64,000 nucleotides of DNA, from contig NC_019729.1 in the NCBI RefSeq assembly GCF_000317475.1, positions 696,501 to 760,500 on the forward strand, given 5' to 3'. The notes beneath the pieces are model-generated. The model did not search any database. It had not been told where the DNA came from and was given only the letters and a program-made list of their open reading frames with translations. This stretch comes from Oscillatoria nigro-viridis PCC 7112. GTDB taxonomy: Bacteria > Cyanobacteriota > Cyanobacteriia > Cyanobacteriales > Microcoleaceae. The position numbers and the translations under genes are program-made. Within the stretch, counting starts at the first letter, position 1. Each line of letters begins with the position of its first letter. Shown here piece by piece: positions 16,722-26,593 of this stretch.

Positions 16722-17912
16722 CTATAGTTCGATCGCCCAAAAACTAGCGATTTTCCCAGCAGGCTGATAATTGCGATCGGCCAAAGTGCGAACAGGCTTA
16801 CCCTCCGCCACATCCCAGAGTCCGATCGTCCGATCCCAGCTTCCAGAAGCCAGCATTTTACCGTCAGGGCTAAAGGCGACACTCTCAACCCAGTCCTGAT
16901 GGCCGATCAAAGTTTGAATCGGTTTACCCGTCGCCACATCCCAGAGTCCGATCGTGTTGTCAAAACTCCCAGAAGCCAGAGTTTTGCCATCAGGGCTGAA
17001 GGCGATACTCAAAACCCCTTGGTGATGACCCCTCAAGCTTGCAAAAATTTGACCCGCAGCCAGATCCCACAGTATGATTTTGTTGTCAAAACTGCCAACA
17101 GCCAGAGTTTTACCATTAGGACTAAAAGCAATACTCAAAACACAATTCTTGCCATCTGTCAAAGCGCGAATCAGTTTACCCGTAACCACATCCCAAAGTT
17201 TAATAGTTTTGTCGCTACTCCCAGAAGCAAGAGTTTTACCATCGGGACTAAAGGTAAAACTCTCAACCCAACTCTGATGGCCGGTCAAGGTGTGAATGAG
17301 TTTACCAGTAGCCACATCCCAGAGTTTGATAGTTTTGTCGCTACTGGCAGAAGCAAGGGTTTTACCATCAGGACTAAAAGCAATCCTCAAAACCCAATTT
17401 TTATGACCCGTTAACCTGTCAATAGATTTACCAGTAGCCACGTCCCAGAGTTCGATCGAGTTGTCGAAACTTGCAGAAGCGAGGGTTTTGCCATCAGAAC
17501 TAAAAGCAATACTCAAAGCTCCTTTCTGAGCGCCTCTGAAAGTTTTAATAACTTTGCCGGTAGCCACCTCCCAAAATTTGATACTTTGGTCGAAAGTCCC
17601 AGCAGCGAGGGTTTTACCATCTGGGCTAAAAGCGACACTCCAAACAGAACGCTGTTGCTCTGCCGAGGGATCGATCTGCTGGATCTGTGCCACATCCTGA
17701 ACTTGAATAATTCTGTAAGACGCCAATCTTGTTTTTTGATTAAAAAGTAAATTTGCATCAATACTGTGCATTTTAATTGTCGCTTTTTCTACCGATCGCC
17801 ACTGCCACCCTGTCAAGCAATACGCTAATATCAATGCTAAACTATAAAAACCCGTCAATTTTATGAAAAAATGGTGGTATTTTTGTTTGCGAAATCTCGC
17901 CTTAAACTCCAT
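16722..17912 (-). CDS. Membrane-anchored seven-blade WD40 protein
   Basis: 396 aa; GGAGG lies 9 nt before the ATG at 17912. One membrane helix near the N-terminus (about residues 20-38, GFYSLALILAYCLTGWQW) is followed by seven WD40 repeats (from about residue 87 to the end) of the form AFSPDGKTLASGSxDxTIxLWDVATGK. Seven blades make one complete beta-propeller. No catalytic domain is present. It starts 55 bp after the caspase-STAND gene and probably shares its transcript. The blades resemble each other closely, which points to recent internal duplication. A scaffold or sensor role at the membrane is inference. Confidence 0.9.
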   Translation of the reverse strand: MEFKARFRKQKYHHFFIKLTGFYSLALILAYCLTGWQWRSVEKATIKMHSIDANLLFNQKTRLASYRIIQVQDVAQIQQIDPSAEQQRSVWSVAFSPDGKTLAAGTFDQSIKFWEVATGKVIKTFRGAQKGALSIAFSSDGKTLASASFDNSIELWDVATGKSIDRLTGHKNWVLRIAFSPDGKTLASASSDKTIKLWDVATGKLIHTLTGHQSWVESFTFSPDGKTLASGSSDKTIKLWDVVTGKLIRALTDGKNCVLSIAFSPNGKTLAVGSFDNKIILWDLAAGQIFASLRGHHQGVLSIAFSPDGKTLASGSFDNTIGLWDVATGKPIQTLIGHQDWVESVAFSPDGKMLASGSWDRTIGLWDVAEGKPVRTLADRNYQPAGKIASFWAIEL

Positions 17913-17967
17913 AGCTGATTGCCTCCATTAACCCTGAATAATATTTAGATGCTTCTACTTTGACCAT

Positions 17968-20900
17968 CTAAGATCCTCGATTTATGCGCTCGCACAAATC
18001 GCGGTCTTCTTTACTAAAATTGACATTAGGATTATTGAAATAATCGCGCATCCAAAAGCAACCATGCTTTAATAAAGCATCGAGTTCTAATCCCTCCAAA
18101 TTCCACAAAATCATCGTCTGATCATCGCTACCCGATGCCAAAGTCTTACCATCAGGGCTGAAACTAAGACTGCGAACCGCCGCATTATGCCCCGGCAGAG
18201 TAGCGATCCCAGTGCCATCCGGTTTCCAGAATTTCACCGTCTTATCGTCACCCGTCGAAGCTAATATTTTGCCATCCGGGCTAAAACTGATACTATTAGC
18301 TGCCACCCTATGCCCCGTCCAGCTTTTGAGCAAAGTGCCATCTGTTTTCCAAACTTTAAGCGTGCCATCATTGCTAGCCGAGGCAAGAGTCTCACCATTT
18401 GGACTGAAACTAACGCTATAAACCTGAGCCTCATGCTTCATACTATTTAGCAAAGTTCCATCCATTTTCCACAGTTTGACGGTCTGATCGAGGCTTGCTG
18501 AAGCAAGAGTTTTACTGTCAGGACTAAAACTAAGACTTTTAACTGAACCGCTATGTTTAGAAAGAGTATTGAGCAAGGTACCATCTGGCTTCCAAAGATT
18601 CACGGTGCGATCGTAACTTCCAGAGGCAATTGTTTGACCGTCGGGGCTAAAAACAACGCTGGTAACTGGAGCTTGATGACCAGAAAAAGTATTCAGCAAC
18701 GTGCCATCTTGTTTCCAAAGTTTCACTTTCGTATCTAAACTTGCAGAGGCGATCGTTTGACCGTCGGGGCTAAAATTGACGCTATTAACCGGCGCTTGAT
18801 GCCCAGAAAGCGTTTTAAGTAAAGAACCATCTCGTTTCCAAACTTCAGTCAAGCTATTAGCACTTACCGAAGCCAATGTGTCACCTTTGGGGCTAAAACT
18901 AACCCCCAAAACAATATCCGTTTGCCCCGTTAAATTTTTACGTAAGCTATTATTCAACTTCCACAGTTCAATGCTATTATCAATGCCTGCAAAGGCAAGA
19001 ATTTGACCGTCGGGGCTAAAAGAAGGGCTCCGTCCAGTTAAACTATTCAGCAAAGTACCATTGCGTTTCCAAAGTTTAACAATATTGTCAGCACTTGATG
19101 AGGCGAGCAACTGACTGTCTGGGCTAAAACTAACCTTGAAAATATGAGTATTATGCTCAAGAGTTTTAACTAAAGTACCATCGGGTTTCCAAATTTTTAC
19201 CGTCTTGTCTTGACTGGATGAAGCGATAACCTCACCATCCGGGCTAAAACTAACACTCATAACCGGCGCTTTATGACCCGAAAAACTTTTCAGTAAACTG
19301 CCATCGAGTTTCCAAAGCTTGACCGTTCCATCCGCACCACCAGAAGCAATAGTCTGTCCGTTTGGGGTAAAACTGACGCTATACACCGACCCTTTATCCT
19401 GAATGGTTTTGAGCAATGTGCCATCGGGTTTCCAAAGCTTAATTGTCTTGTCCGCACTAGCAGAGGCAAGAGTCTTGCCGTCGGGACTAAAACTAACATT
19501 CAAGACCGGCCCTTTATTGCCAGAAAGGGTTTTGAGTAACGTGCCATCCGGTTTCCAAAGTTTAACCTTTCCATCGGCACTAGCAGAGGCAATAATTTGA
19601 CTGTCTGGGCTAAAACTAATGCTATAAACTTCGTTAGTATGTCCCGAAAGGGTATTGAGTAAAGTGCCATCTGATTTCCAAAGTTTAATCGTATTGTCTG
19701 CACTAGCAGAGGCAATAATTTGATTGTCAGGACTAAAACTGATGTTATAAATAGCAGCTTTGTGACCTTTCAAGCGATTGGATTCTCTGATGCGATAAAT
19801 AATAGATTGCAGGGCTGACACAACCTCCTCCTGCGTGTTTGAAGAAACCCAAACTGCCTGTTTCATTATTTTTCTGGCTTTTAAAGCTTTTATCAAAGCA
19901 TCTAATTCTCGCTCAGAGCTAAAAAGTTGTTCAGCCGATAGCGCTAAGCTTCTGCTTTGGGCTTGTAGATTTTGATTCCATTGATAAAATAGAAATCCTA
20001 ATGTCACAGCAAAGGCTGTAGCAATCAGGCTAATTTGGCGGCGGAGGTTGTTGCGCCGGCGCCGGAGGCTGCGCTGTAAAAACTCGGCCTCTACTTCGTT
20101 AAACCAATTTGCATCGTATTTGAGATGTTCGTCTAATACGTTCAGATAAGGGTTGGTATCCCAGAGAAATTCTTCTTGTTTTTCTTGGCGGCGTTTTTGG
20201 AGGCTTGGTTTGCGCTTCCAGACTTTAATTAAAGTTGCATGAATCTGGTCAAAAACGTTTTGACAAGAGAGGAGGCTGCTGTCTATAAACTTAACAATGG
20301 GTTCTATTTTTTCTTGAAAATTCCGTGGTTTTTCTTTGCTTTTCCACTCTATAGCTGCTGGAGTGAGCCTGCGCTGCAAAATTAAATTTTCTTGATGTTC
20401 TCGTTCCCAAACTATTAGCTTTTGCCATCCCCGCATCAAGACATCGTGGGCAGGTTCAACATAGCCTTTGCCTTCTGTATCTCGCCCTTTTACTAATAGA
20501 CGTGCGGCACAAAATTGCTCGATGGCTGTTTGGACTCGTTGATTTTCCGGTTCGGGATAAATTAATTCTTCATCTAATACCCGGCGGCGAGCCAATTCAC
20601 CACCGCCTACAGCTACCATTCGCAGCATGATGTGGCGGATGGTTTTTGCATAAGCACGATCGCTTTTAACTAATTCTTCATATTCCGAGTCGGCTCTTTG
20701 GGTGAGACTGCGTGTAACTCCGCCCAACTCTTCATAGTCTTCTTGAGTAATTGCCCGATTATTTCTTTTCCCTTCTCTGACGTTTTTAATATAGTTAAAA
20801 TAAAGTTCGCTCAGAGTGAAAGAAAGTAAAGGTAGTGCTCCGGGCATTTGTGCGACCTCATCAATTAATTGCTCTACCAACGTGGCCGGTTCAAAATACA

Positions 20901-22461
20901 TTACCTTAGCAGCAGCAGGATCGACAATCGCTTGGCGTAATTCTTCCCGTGTCATGGCGGGAACAACAAATCGTGATTTTTTCCAATAGGGCTTTAATGC
21001 TGTATCTCTAAATTGAGGTTCAAAATCTGAACGTAAAGTTATGACGATTCGCAACCAATCAGGGAGAGTTTCTAAAGATTTTTCTAACCACTTTAAAAAA
21101 AATTCTTGTTCTTGGCTATCTTGGCTGAGAGTCACTAATTCTTCAAATTGATCGATGACTAACAGCAATTTTGTGTGAGGATTAAAGTTTTTCCATGCAC
21201 TGAGTTTGGATAACAAGCTTTTCAAAGTTTGTCCTGCTTCCAAACTGCGATATCTAGTGGTAGTTTCTGGTAAGTCTTTGTCAGAAACAAACTCGTTAGA
21301 GATAAGTAATTCTGGTAAATCTTCGTTTTCTATGGCAGAGTTTAAAGCACTGAAAGGAGACTCACCCGGACGAATAGGAGAGAGTATGCGCCAGTTGGGT
21401 TGAGTTTTTTTCAATTGGGGAAGTAATCCAGCTTTGACTAAGCTAGATTTCCCTGAACCTGATGCACCTAGAACCACAGTTAAGGGATGTTCTGTGACGA
21501 ATTCAACTAATTTTTCAGTTAAAGCCTGTCTGCCAAAGAATTTGTCGCTATCTGCTTCTTCAAATGATTGTAATCCTTTGTAGGGATTGGTGTTTTCATT
21601 TAGTTTGGGAGCGGGCGGCAATTGATTAACGTCAAAACCAGGAAGAATAAAAATATATTCGCCCTTATCATGGTGTTTTAACTGTGCAAAACCAGGGGTT
21701 TGTTTAGCTGCTATTTTGCCGAATTCTGATTGTAAATAGGCATAGAGTTCGGTTGCGGTAATCACGCCATCTTTGGTAAGGTCTGCTTCTCCCTCAAGCG
21801 CCTTGAGTAAAAGTTCTGCAAAGGGAGAGTGATTGGAACTTTCGCTTCGCTGTCCAAACCGATACAGGGAGTCGGCGGCTTTTTCATCATGCGCTGCTGA
21901 GGTAATGACTTGCTGGGCGCAGCCTGATGTGTAGCGAGCGTACCGTTCGCGATATACTTTTTGCGATCGCACTGCCTCCCGATGAACTGCCGCCCAGCGA
22001 AAAGTCCCAGCAAAGCAGCAATCCAGGATAATTAACGAATGGCGACATGGCAGTTGGATTAAGCTATCGTGCAATCGCTGCATCGACAACCAAGTGTCGC
22101 TATCATCTCGTTCACCATCTTGAGGAATCAAAAAGCCAGCCGGGCCTTCTGCATTATCCAGTCCGTCTAAGGCGATGCCATGTCCGGCAAAGTAGAACAA
22201 AATGCGATCGTCCGCTGCAACTTGCACTTTATTGCCATCCGGAAAAACAAGTATTTTCTCGGTAAAGCCTGCCAAGACATCGCTGATATTAGACAGAGTA
22301 GCATCTGTATCTAACAGTAACAAAACTTGATATTGATACTTTTCCTCGATCAGATTGGCAAGTTGTTGAGCATCATTGGCTGCTGTTTGCAAGGGGGGAA
22401 TGTTATTAACATAGCGATCGATACCAATCACCACTGCCAGACTGCGTTTAATCTCCGACAT
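17968..22461 (-). CDS. Caspase-like protease / nSTAND ATPase / 14-WD40 fusion
   Basis: 1497 aa. (1) Caspase-like (C14) domain, about 5-270, with catalytic His94 in YFAGHG and Cys149 in ILDCCFAG. (2) STAND NTPase of the novel-STAND type, about 290-700: NPYKGLQSFEEADSDKFFGR, Walker A GASGSGKSS at 332-340, and Walker B LLLVIDQFEEL. (3) A membrane-like helix at about 805-825 (LIATAFAVTLGFLFYQW). (4) Fourteen WD40 repeats from about 905, enough for two seven-blade propellers; the seventh is shortened. (5) A short Cys-containing tail. In STAND proteins a ligand bound by the repeats triggers ATP-driven oligomerisation, which would here activate the protease. The ligand is unknown. It is the central gene of the five-gene cluster, 67 bp after the caspase-lipase gene. 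Confidence 0.93.
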   Translation of the reverse strand: MSEIKRSLAVVIGIDRYVNNIPPLQTAANDAQQLANLIEEKYQYQVLLLLDTDATLSNISDVLAGFTEKILVFPDGNKVQVAADDRILFYFAGHGIALDGLDNAEGPAGFLIPQDGERDDSDTWLSMQRLHDSLIQLPCRHSLIILDCCFAGTFRWAAVHREAVRSQKVYRERYARYTSGCAQQVITSAAHDEKAADSLYRFGQRSESSNHSPFAELLLKALEGEADLTKDGVITATELYAYLQSEFGKIAAKQTPGFAQLKHHDKGEYIFILPGFDVNQLPPAPKLNENTNPYKGLQSFEEADSDKFFGRQALTEKLVEFVTEHPLTVVLGASGSGKSSLVKAGLLPQLKKTQPNWRILSPIRPGESPFSALNSAIENEDLPELLISNEFVSDKDLPETTTRYRSLEAGQTLKSLLSKLSAWKNFNPHTKLLLVIDQFEELVTLSQDSQEQEFFLKWLEKSLETLPDWLRIVITLRSDFEPQFRDTALKPYWKKSRFVVPAMTREELRQAIVDPAAAKVMYFEPATLVEQLIDEVAQMPGALPLLSFTLSELYFNYIKNVREGKRNNRAITQEDYEELGGVTRSLTQRADSEYEELVKSDRAYAKTIRHIMLRMVAVGGGELARRRVLDEELIYPEPENQRVQTAIEQFCAARLLVKGRDTEGKGYVEPAHDVLMRGWQKLIVWEREHQENLILQRRLTPAAIEWKSKEKPRNFQEKIEPIVKFIDSSLLSCQNVFDQIHATLIKVWKRKPSLQKRRQEKQEEFLWDTNPYLNVLDEHLKYDANWFNEVEAEFLQRSLRRRRNNLRRQISLIATAFAVTLGFLFYQWNQNLQAQSRSLALSAEQLFSSERELDALIKALKARKIMKQAVWVSSNTQEEVVSALQSIIYRIRESNRLKGHKAAIYNISFSPDNQIIASASADNTIKLWKSDGTLLNTLSGHTNEVYSISFSPDSQIIASASADGKVKLWKPDGTLLKTLSGNKGPVLNVSFSPDGKTLASASADKTIKLWKPDGTLLKTIQDKGSVYSVSFTPNGQTIASGGADGTVKLWKLDGSLLKSFSGHKAPVMSVSFSPDGEVIASSSQDKTVKIWKPDGTLVKTLEHNTHIFKVSFSPDSQLLASSSADNIVKLWKRNGTLLNSLTGRSPSFSPDGQILAFAGIDNSIELWKLNNSLRKNLTGQTDIVLGVSFSPKGDTLASVSANSLTEVWKRDGSLLKTLSGHQAPVNSVNFSPDGQTIASASLDTKVKLWKQDGTLLNTFSGHQAPVTSVVFSPDGQTIASGSYDRTVNLWKPDGTLLNTLSKHSGSVKSLSFSPDSKTLASASLDQTVKLWKMDGTLLNSMKHEAQVYSVSFSPNGETLASASNDGTLKVWKTDGTLLKSWTGHRVAANSISFSPDGKILASTGDDKTVKFWKPDGTGIATLPGHNAAVRSLSFSPDGKTLASGSDDQTMILWNLEGLELDALLKHGCFWMRDYFNNPNVNFSKEDRDLCERINRGS

Positions 22462-22528
22462 TCTTTAATTCCCCCGACTAATTTATTTCAAGTTTCAGTT
22501 TAATGCTGGCAAAATTGTCAACCAAAAA

Positions 22529-25500
22529 CTAATTGCTAGTTTTTTTAAACTGATAGAGTGCCTGTTCATTTGACTGACTCGTTGATTTTTGATTCGCTGG
22601 TTGTTGCACGGGAGAACGAGGCCAGAGACCAATTAAGCCAATAGCGGCTGCGATTAAAAACCCAAATAGCCCAATTACTAAACCCGTTATCCTGGAATTA
22701 TTTTGTGTTTGAACGTTTAGCGTATCCGAGCCAACTGGATGTGAACTGGTGAGACTGTTAGAGGCTGGAGAGAAACTTTCTACGGGAGTTTTGGCAAGCT
22801 GTTCTGCAACAGGTAAAGGGTTGACTGTATCTTTAACCGCAAGCTGAGAATTCATACTCTCTGGCTCATCCTCTACTCTTGCCACGACCAAAGGTTTTAC
22901 TAATAACTGGCTATTGCCATTTGGACTTGGGAAAAGAGCCGCTGCCAGAGCATCTAACCCAGCCTGATGTGTAAAGTAGCTAAGATGGTCGCACGCAGTA
23001 TCCGGTAATAGGATTTTGGGCGCAGGAGAGCGGTTAGCACTGACATTTTTGATGCTAGTTAAAGCAACGGCAATATCATTAGGTTGACTGAAAAATGCCA
23101 ATTCTACAACTCTGTCTTTAGTTTGACCAAAAAGGTTGCTCAATAACCGCTGTAAGGGATTTGATTCCTTGTCGGGTTGAAATTCTAGAGCTTTTGAAAC
23201 AATTGAGCGATCGCCAGCAATAATTGTATAGGGAACCCCTGGGTCGGGATTTTCGGCAAGTTTTTTCAGAAAAGGAGAATCCGGCCGCATTTGCTCTAGC
23301 GAGTAATCGTTTGCTTCTAAAAACTCCAGTAATTGAGCAACAATTTTGGTCGGCCAAATAATTTTCGACAGTTGATTCAACCCTATCCCAAGCGCTGTGA
23401 AAACCCAATCCTGGATTGTAGGCCAAGGAGAACCCCCATTAGGTGTCCCTAACATCACCAAGTGCTGGACAACCTGATTCCCGCCTTCTCGCTCGATAAA
23501 CCACCGAGAAACCAAACCCCCCATTGAGTGAGCCACAATATCCAACTGCTTGCCGTGATTTGCTCCCAAACCAACTGCTTGCAATCTTTGGCCTAATAAG
23601 CGGCTATTTTCCTCGATGGTGGTTTGGATATTCTCGTAGTCAAAAGTCAAAACTAAGTCATAAAGTTCTGCAATCTGTCGCTGTTGTCCGTCCACTTCTA
23701 CTACCGTCTGTCTGACACTAGGAACCATACTTTGCGTGTCCCCTATAATCCCGTGAATGTAGAGAAGGATGCGCTGGGCTTTTGCAACTCTAGCTTTAAC
23801 TTGCTCTGGATTTTTTTCGTAGCTGACATCACCTTTTTCGCTGACCTCTGCTACAGCTAAAATAGGATATTCATAAGGTCTTCCCAATTTTTGATGGGCG
23901 ACTTTTTCAAAGAAAATTCGGATCGATCCGTGAAGGCTGCGACTGCTAACTGTTGGTTTGGGTAAGCGTTCCAGCGTAATCTCTATCTTGCCATCTTCAG
24001 TTCTCGCCCCTCTTCCTAATGGCAAGAAAAATTCCCCATCATAAGCAAAAGGTAAGATATGCTCGTTCTCAGCTAATTCTTGATTGACCAACAAGTTGAG
24101 AGGGGTTGTTGGTGTCACCGCTTCATAATCTTTTACATCACTTAACTCCAAAGCACTTAACCCTGGATCTGTGCCTCGGCTGGTTGTAAATTGGAAAGAT
24201 TCACTCACGCGATTTTGTTGCCGCAAAATCGCAGGTAAAATCAAATTCCCTAAATCTCGACTCGCTTGGGGTACAGTGGTGAGATTCACTTTCGCTTTTA
24301 AAGTTGGATGAGCTTGAACTTCGACTGCACCCTGTTGTAGGGCAGTGCTGCCATTAGCGTTAATGGGTTGAGCATCTTGAGGTCGGACAATTGTAATCGT
24401 CACTTCCTTTGTCATCCAATCATCATAATTTCCCTTGGCTCTCACGGCTTCGCGAGTATTAACTTGTGCCATTAAGCTATTGAGAGTTCCCTCTGTTTCT
24501 CCAAGAGAACGAGTCAGTTTAGGTGGCGCTAGTCCATCTTGTTTTAGCAAGCTAGCATCAAATTCTGTGGTACACACAATTAGCTTGAGAATATCCTTAT
24601 ACTCAGTAATGCCTTGTTCAAAATATTCGTCTGGCACTTGAAATGTAATATCCTCAAAGCTGGTAATACTAGAGGAATTTTCTGAATTTTTGGGTAGGAG
24701 CAAGATACTGCTATCTCGGTCAAAAAATGGAGTGTCTACGGAAAAACTTTCGGAAAGAACGATTACATTACAATACAACTTCTTGTCACTTTTATTTGTT
24801 AGCCTTATTTGGATGTTTGGCGCTTGCCACTCCCCATTGTCATAGGCGTAATCGACACGCATCTCAGATGACGAGATATTTCCGTCTCTATCCCCTGGCG
24901 AAGATTCTTGCTGGCCGCAAAGCAGAATTATTTCCATTTCCACCTCGTCGGTTTTAATGCGGCTGGTTGCAGGAGTGGAGAGTTGTAAAATGTTATTCCA
25001 ACGGGCAATATGTTCTAAACGATAAATCACCTGTAAAGCAATTTCCTCTGTGTATCCCGACTGATTTGGTTCTTCGGGAATCGGAGCAACTAAAGGCCGG
25101 TTATTATCAGGCTGTAAAATCCAATACTGACCGTGACTGACTAACAGATGGTAATCTGCATCTTTAGGTTCATTTACTTGCTGCACATACAAAGAAGGTT
25201 TGTTGCCAATTGCTGCTTTTGACAGTGCTTGTTCGACGTGTTTGATGCCTTGGAGTTCACTTTCATCGCCCTTAATGTAAATTTTCAACGCTGGCAACGG
25301 CAAACTTGTCACCACTGCCCAATAGCTCTCACTTTCTGATAAGCTGTCTTGACCGTTAATAATTTCTACTTGGCTGCGTTGTGGCAATACCTGAGTTACT
25401 CGTGCTTCGCCTAAAGCTTCTGAAAGTTGGCGCAATTTTGCGGTACTGCTGCCATAGGGAAAAAATGCTAGTCGCGTATCTCCCCCATTAGAGGGTTTAG

Positions 25501-26491
25501 GAATTCCGTGAATAGACCCTCCATCAATTACCCAATTCCGAAGGTTTTGACTGTGAGTTAAGGTGAAGTAGTGAGGCCGTTCTTTAATAGCACCGCCCAA
25601 GAAAGGTTGGTCTAAATCGTTCCTGTCTGTTGCTTCTACTTGAGGCGACTGTTCTTTGACTTTGCCAGTCACGAGAGCATTCATATTTCTCGCTAAATCT
25701 CGATAGGTTATGCTGCCATTGGTTCGCTGTAGTGTTTGCAGCAAAAAGTAAGAGAAAGCTCCTCTACTTTCTCCATCCTCAGTTTTGTATTCTTTCGCCA
25801 GTTCGTAGTCTCTACAGGCAGAGAACAAAATGTGCTTCCCCTTGGGCAAAATCACACCTGTTGTCTTTCTTTCTGATTGTTTAGCAGTGCTTAGTATTTC
25901 ATGAATTGCTGGTGCGTCTTCGGCAAAAATAAAGGTGCTTAACGGTCGCTCCCGCGAGTCTACTAAGGCGCGCCTCACTGTTGTTTCGGGGGGTAAGTCT
26001 CTGGTTCCAGAACCGGAGTGGCAGCAGTCAAGAATGACAACAATGCGGGGTTCTTTTAGGGCTATTTTGGATATGAGGTAGGCTAGTTCTTTATCAGCTA
26101 AGTCCCGACCATTTTCTGCACGGCTGTCATAGCACACTAAAGTTTCATCTAAGCGGTCTGCCTCTAATTCCCAAAATTCCTCTGGTGATTTCTCTTGAGC
26201 GCCATGACCGGAATAGTAAAATAAGACCACATCTTCGCTGTCAGCGTTGCACAAATGCTGCTGGAAAGCGCTGATAATTGCCTGACGAGTGGCATCTTGA
26301 TTGAGCAGTATCCAAGGTTGGTCTGTAGGCTCTATAAGTTTCCATTCGCTATCTTGAGTAATTCGCTCTCCCAGATAAGCTTCTATAGCTTTAATATCGT
26401 TAACACAACCTTTTAACGGAGGGACGAGAGGATTAGATGCGGGAGAATAGTTGTCAATACCAACTAACAGCGCGTAAATGTTTTTTGCCAT
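22529..26491 (-). CDS. Caspase-like protease fused to alpha/beta-hydrolase (lipase) with C-terminal membrane anchor
   Basis: 1320 aa. The N-terminal caspase-like domain (about 1-300) has catalytic His96 in FYYSGHGAQ and Cys157 in ILDCCHSGSGTRD. A long middle region (about 300-880) has no motif I recognise. An alpha/beta-hydrolase follows (about 885-1150): oxyanion region RILLYIHGIIGDT, nucleophile Ser989 in VAHSMGGLVSRW, then LVMLGTPNGGSPW. This resembles lipases/esterases of the PGAP1/DUF7379 type. A single membrane helix near the end (about 1268-1292, ITGLVIGLFGFLIAAAIGLI) is followed by a short polar tail. The architecture suggests a membrane-tethered lipolytic effector controlled by, or cleaved by, a caspase; that is inference. 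It lies 102 bp after the C39-like gene and 67 bp before the caspase-STAND gene. Confidence 0.88.
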   Translation of the reverse strand: MAKNIYALLVGIDNYSPASNPLVPPLKGCVNDIKAIEAYLGERITQDSEWKLIEPTDQPWILLNQDATRQAIISAFQQHLCNADSEDVVLFYYSGHGAQEKSPEEFWELEADRLDETLVCYDSRAENGRDLADKELAYLISKIALKEPRIVVILDCCHSGSGTRDLPPETTVRRALVDSRERPLSTFIFAEDAPAIHEILSTAKQSERKTTGVILPKGKHILFSACRDYELAKEYKTEDGESRGAFSYFLLQTLQRTNGSITYRDLARNMNALVTGKVKEQSPQVEATDRNDLDQPFLGGAIKERPHYFTLTHSQNLRNWVIDGGSIHGIPKPSNGGDTRLAFFPYGSSTAKLRQLSEALGEARVTQVLPQRSQVEIINGQDSLSESESYWAVVTSLPLPALKIYIKGDESELQGIKHVEQALSKAAIGNKPSLYVQQVNEPKDADYHLLVSHGQYWILQPDNNRPLVAPIPEEPNQSGYTEEIALQVIYRLEHIARWNNILQLSTPATSRIKTDEVEMEIILLCGQQESSPGDRDGNISSSEMRVDYAYDNGEWQAPNIQIRLTNKSDKKLYCNVIVLSESFSVDTPFFDRDSSILLLPKNSENSSSITSFEDITFQVPDEYFEQGITEYKDILKLIVCTTEFDASLLKQDGLAPPKLTRSLGETEGTLNSLMAQVNTREAVRAKGNYDDWMTKEVTITIVRPQDAQPINANGSTALQQGAVEVQAHPTLKAKVNLTTVPQASRDLGNLILPAILRQQNRVSESFQFTTSRGTDPGLSALELSDVKDYEAVTPTTPLNLLVNQELAENEHILPFAYDGEFFLPLGRGARTEDGKIEITLERLPKPTVSSRSLHGSIRIFFEKVAHQKLGRPYEYPILAVAEVSEKGDVSYEKNPEQVKARVAKAQRILLYIHGIIGDTQSMVPSVRQTVVEVDGQQRQIAELYDLVLTFDYENIQTTIEENSRLLGQRLQAVGLGANHGKQLDIVAHSMGGLVSRWFIEREGGNQVVQHLVMLGTPNGGSPWPTIQDWVFTALGIGLNQLSKIIWPTKIVAQLLEFLEANDYSLEQMRPDSPFLKKLAENPDPGVPYTIIAGDRSIVSKALEFQPDKESNPLQRLLSNLFGQTKDRVVELAFFSQPNDIAVALTSIKNVSANRSPAPKILLPDTACDHLSYFTHQAGLDALAAALFPSPNGNSQLLVKPLVVARVEDEPESMNSQLAVKDTVNPLPVAEQLAKTPVESFSPASNSLTSSHPVGSDTLNVQTQNNSRITGLVIGLFGFLIAAAIGLIGLWPRSPVQQPANQKSTSQSNEQALYQFKKTSN

Positions 26492-26593
26492 AACTGCCTT
26501 GTTTAATTAAAGTTTTTAAATTGGTTTTAATCGTTAATAGCTAATATTTTCTATCTATTAACGATTCTAGGAAATGGAGAATGACACCAACTC

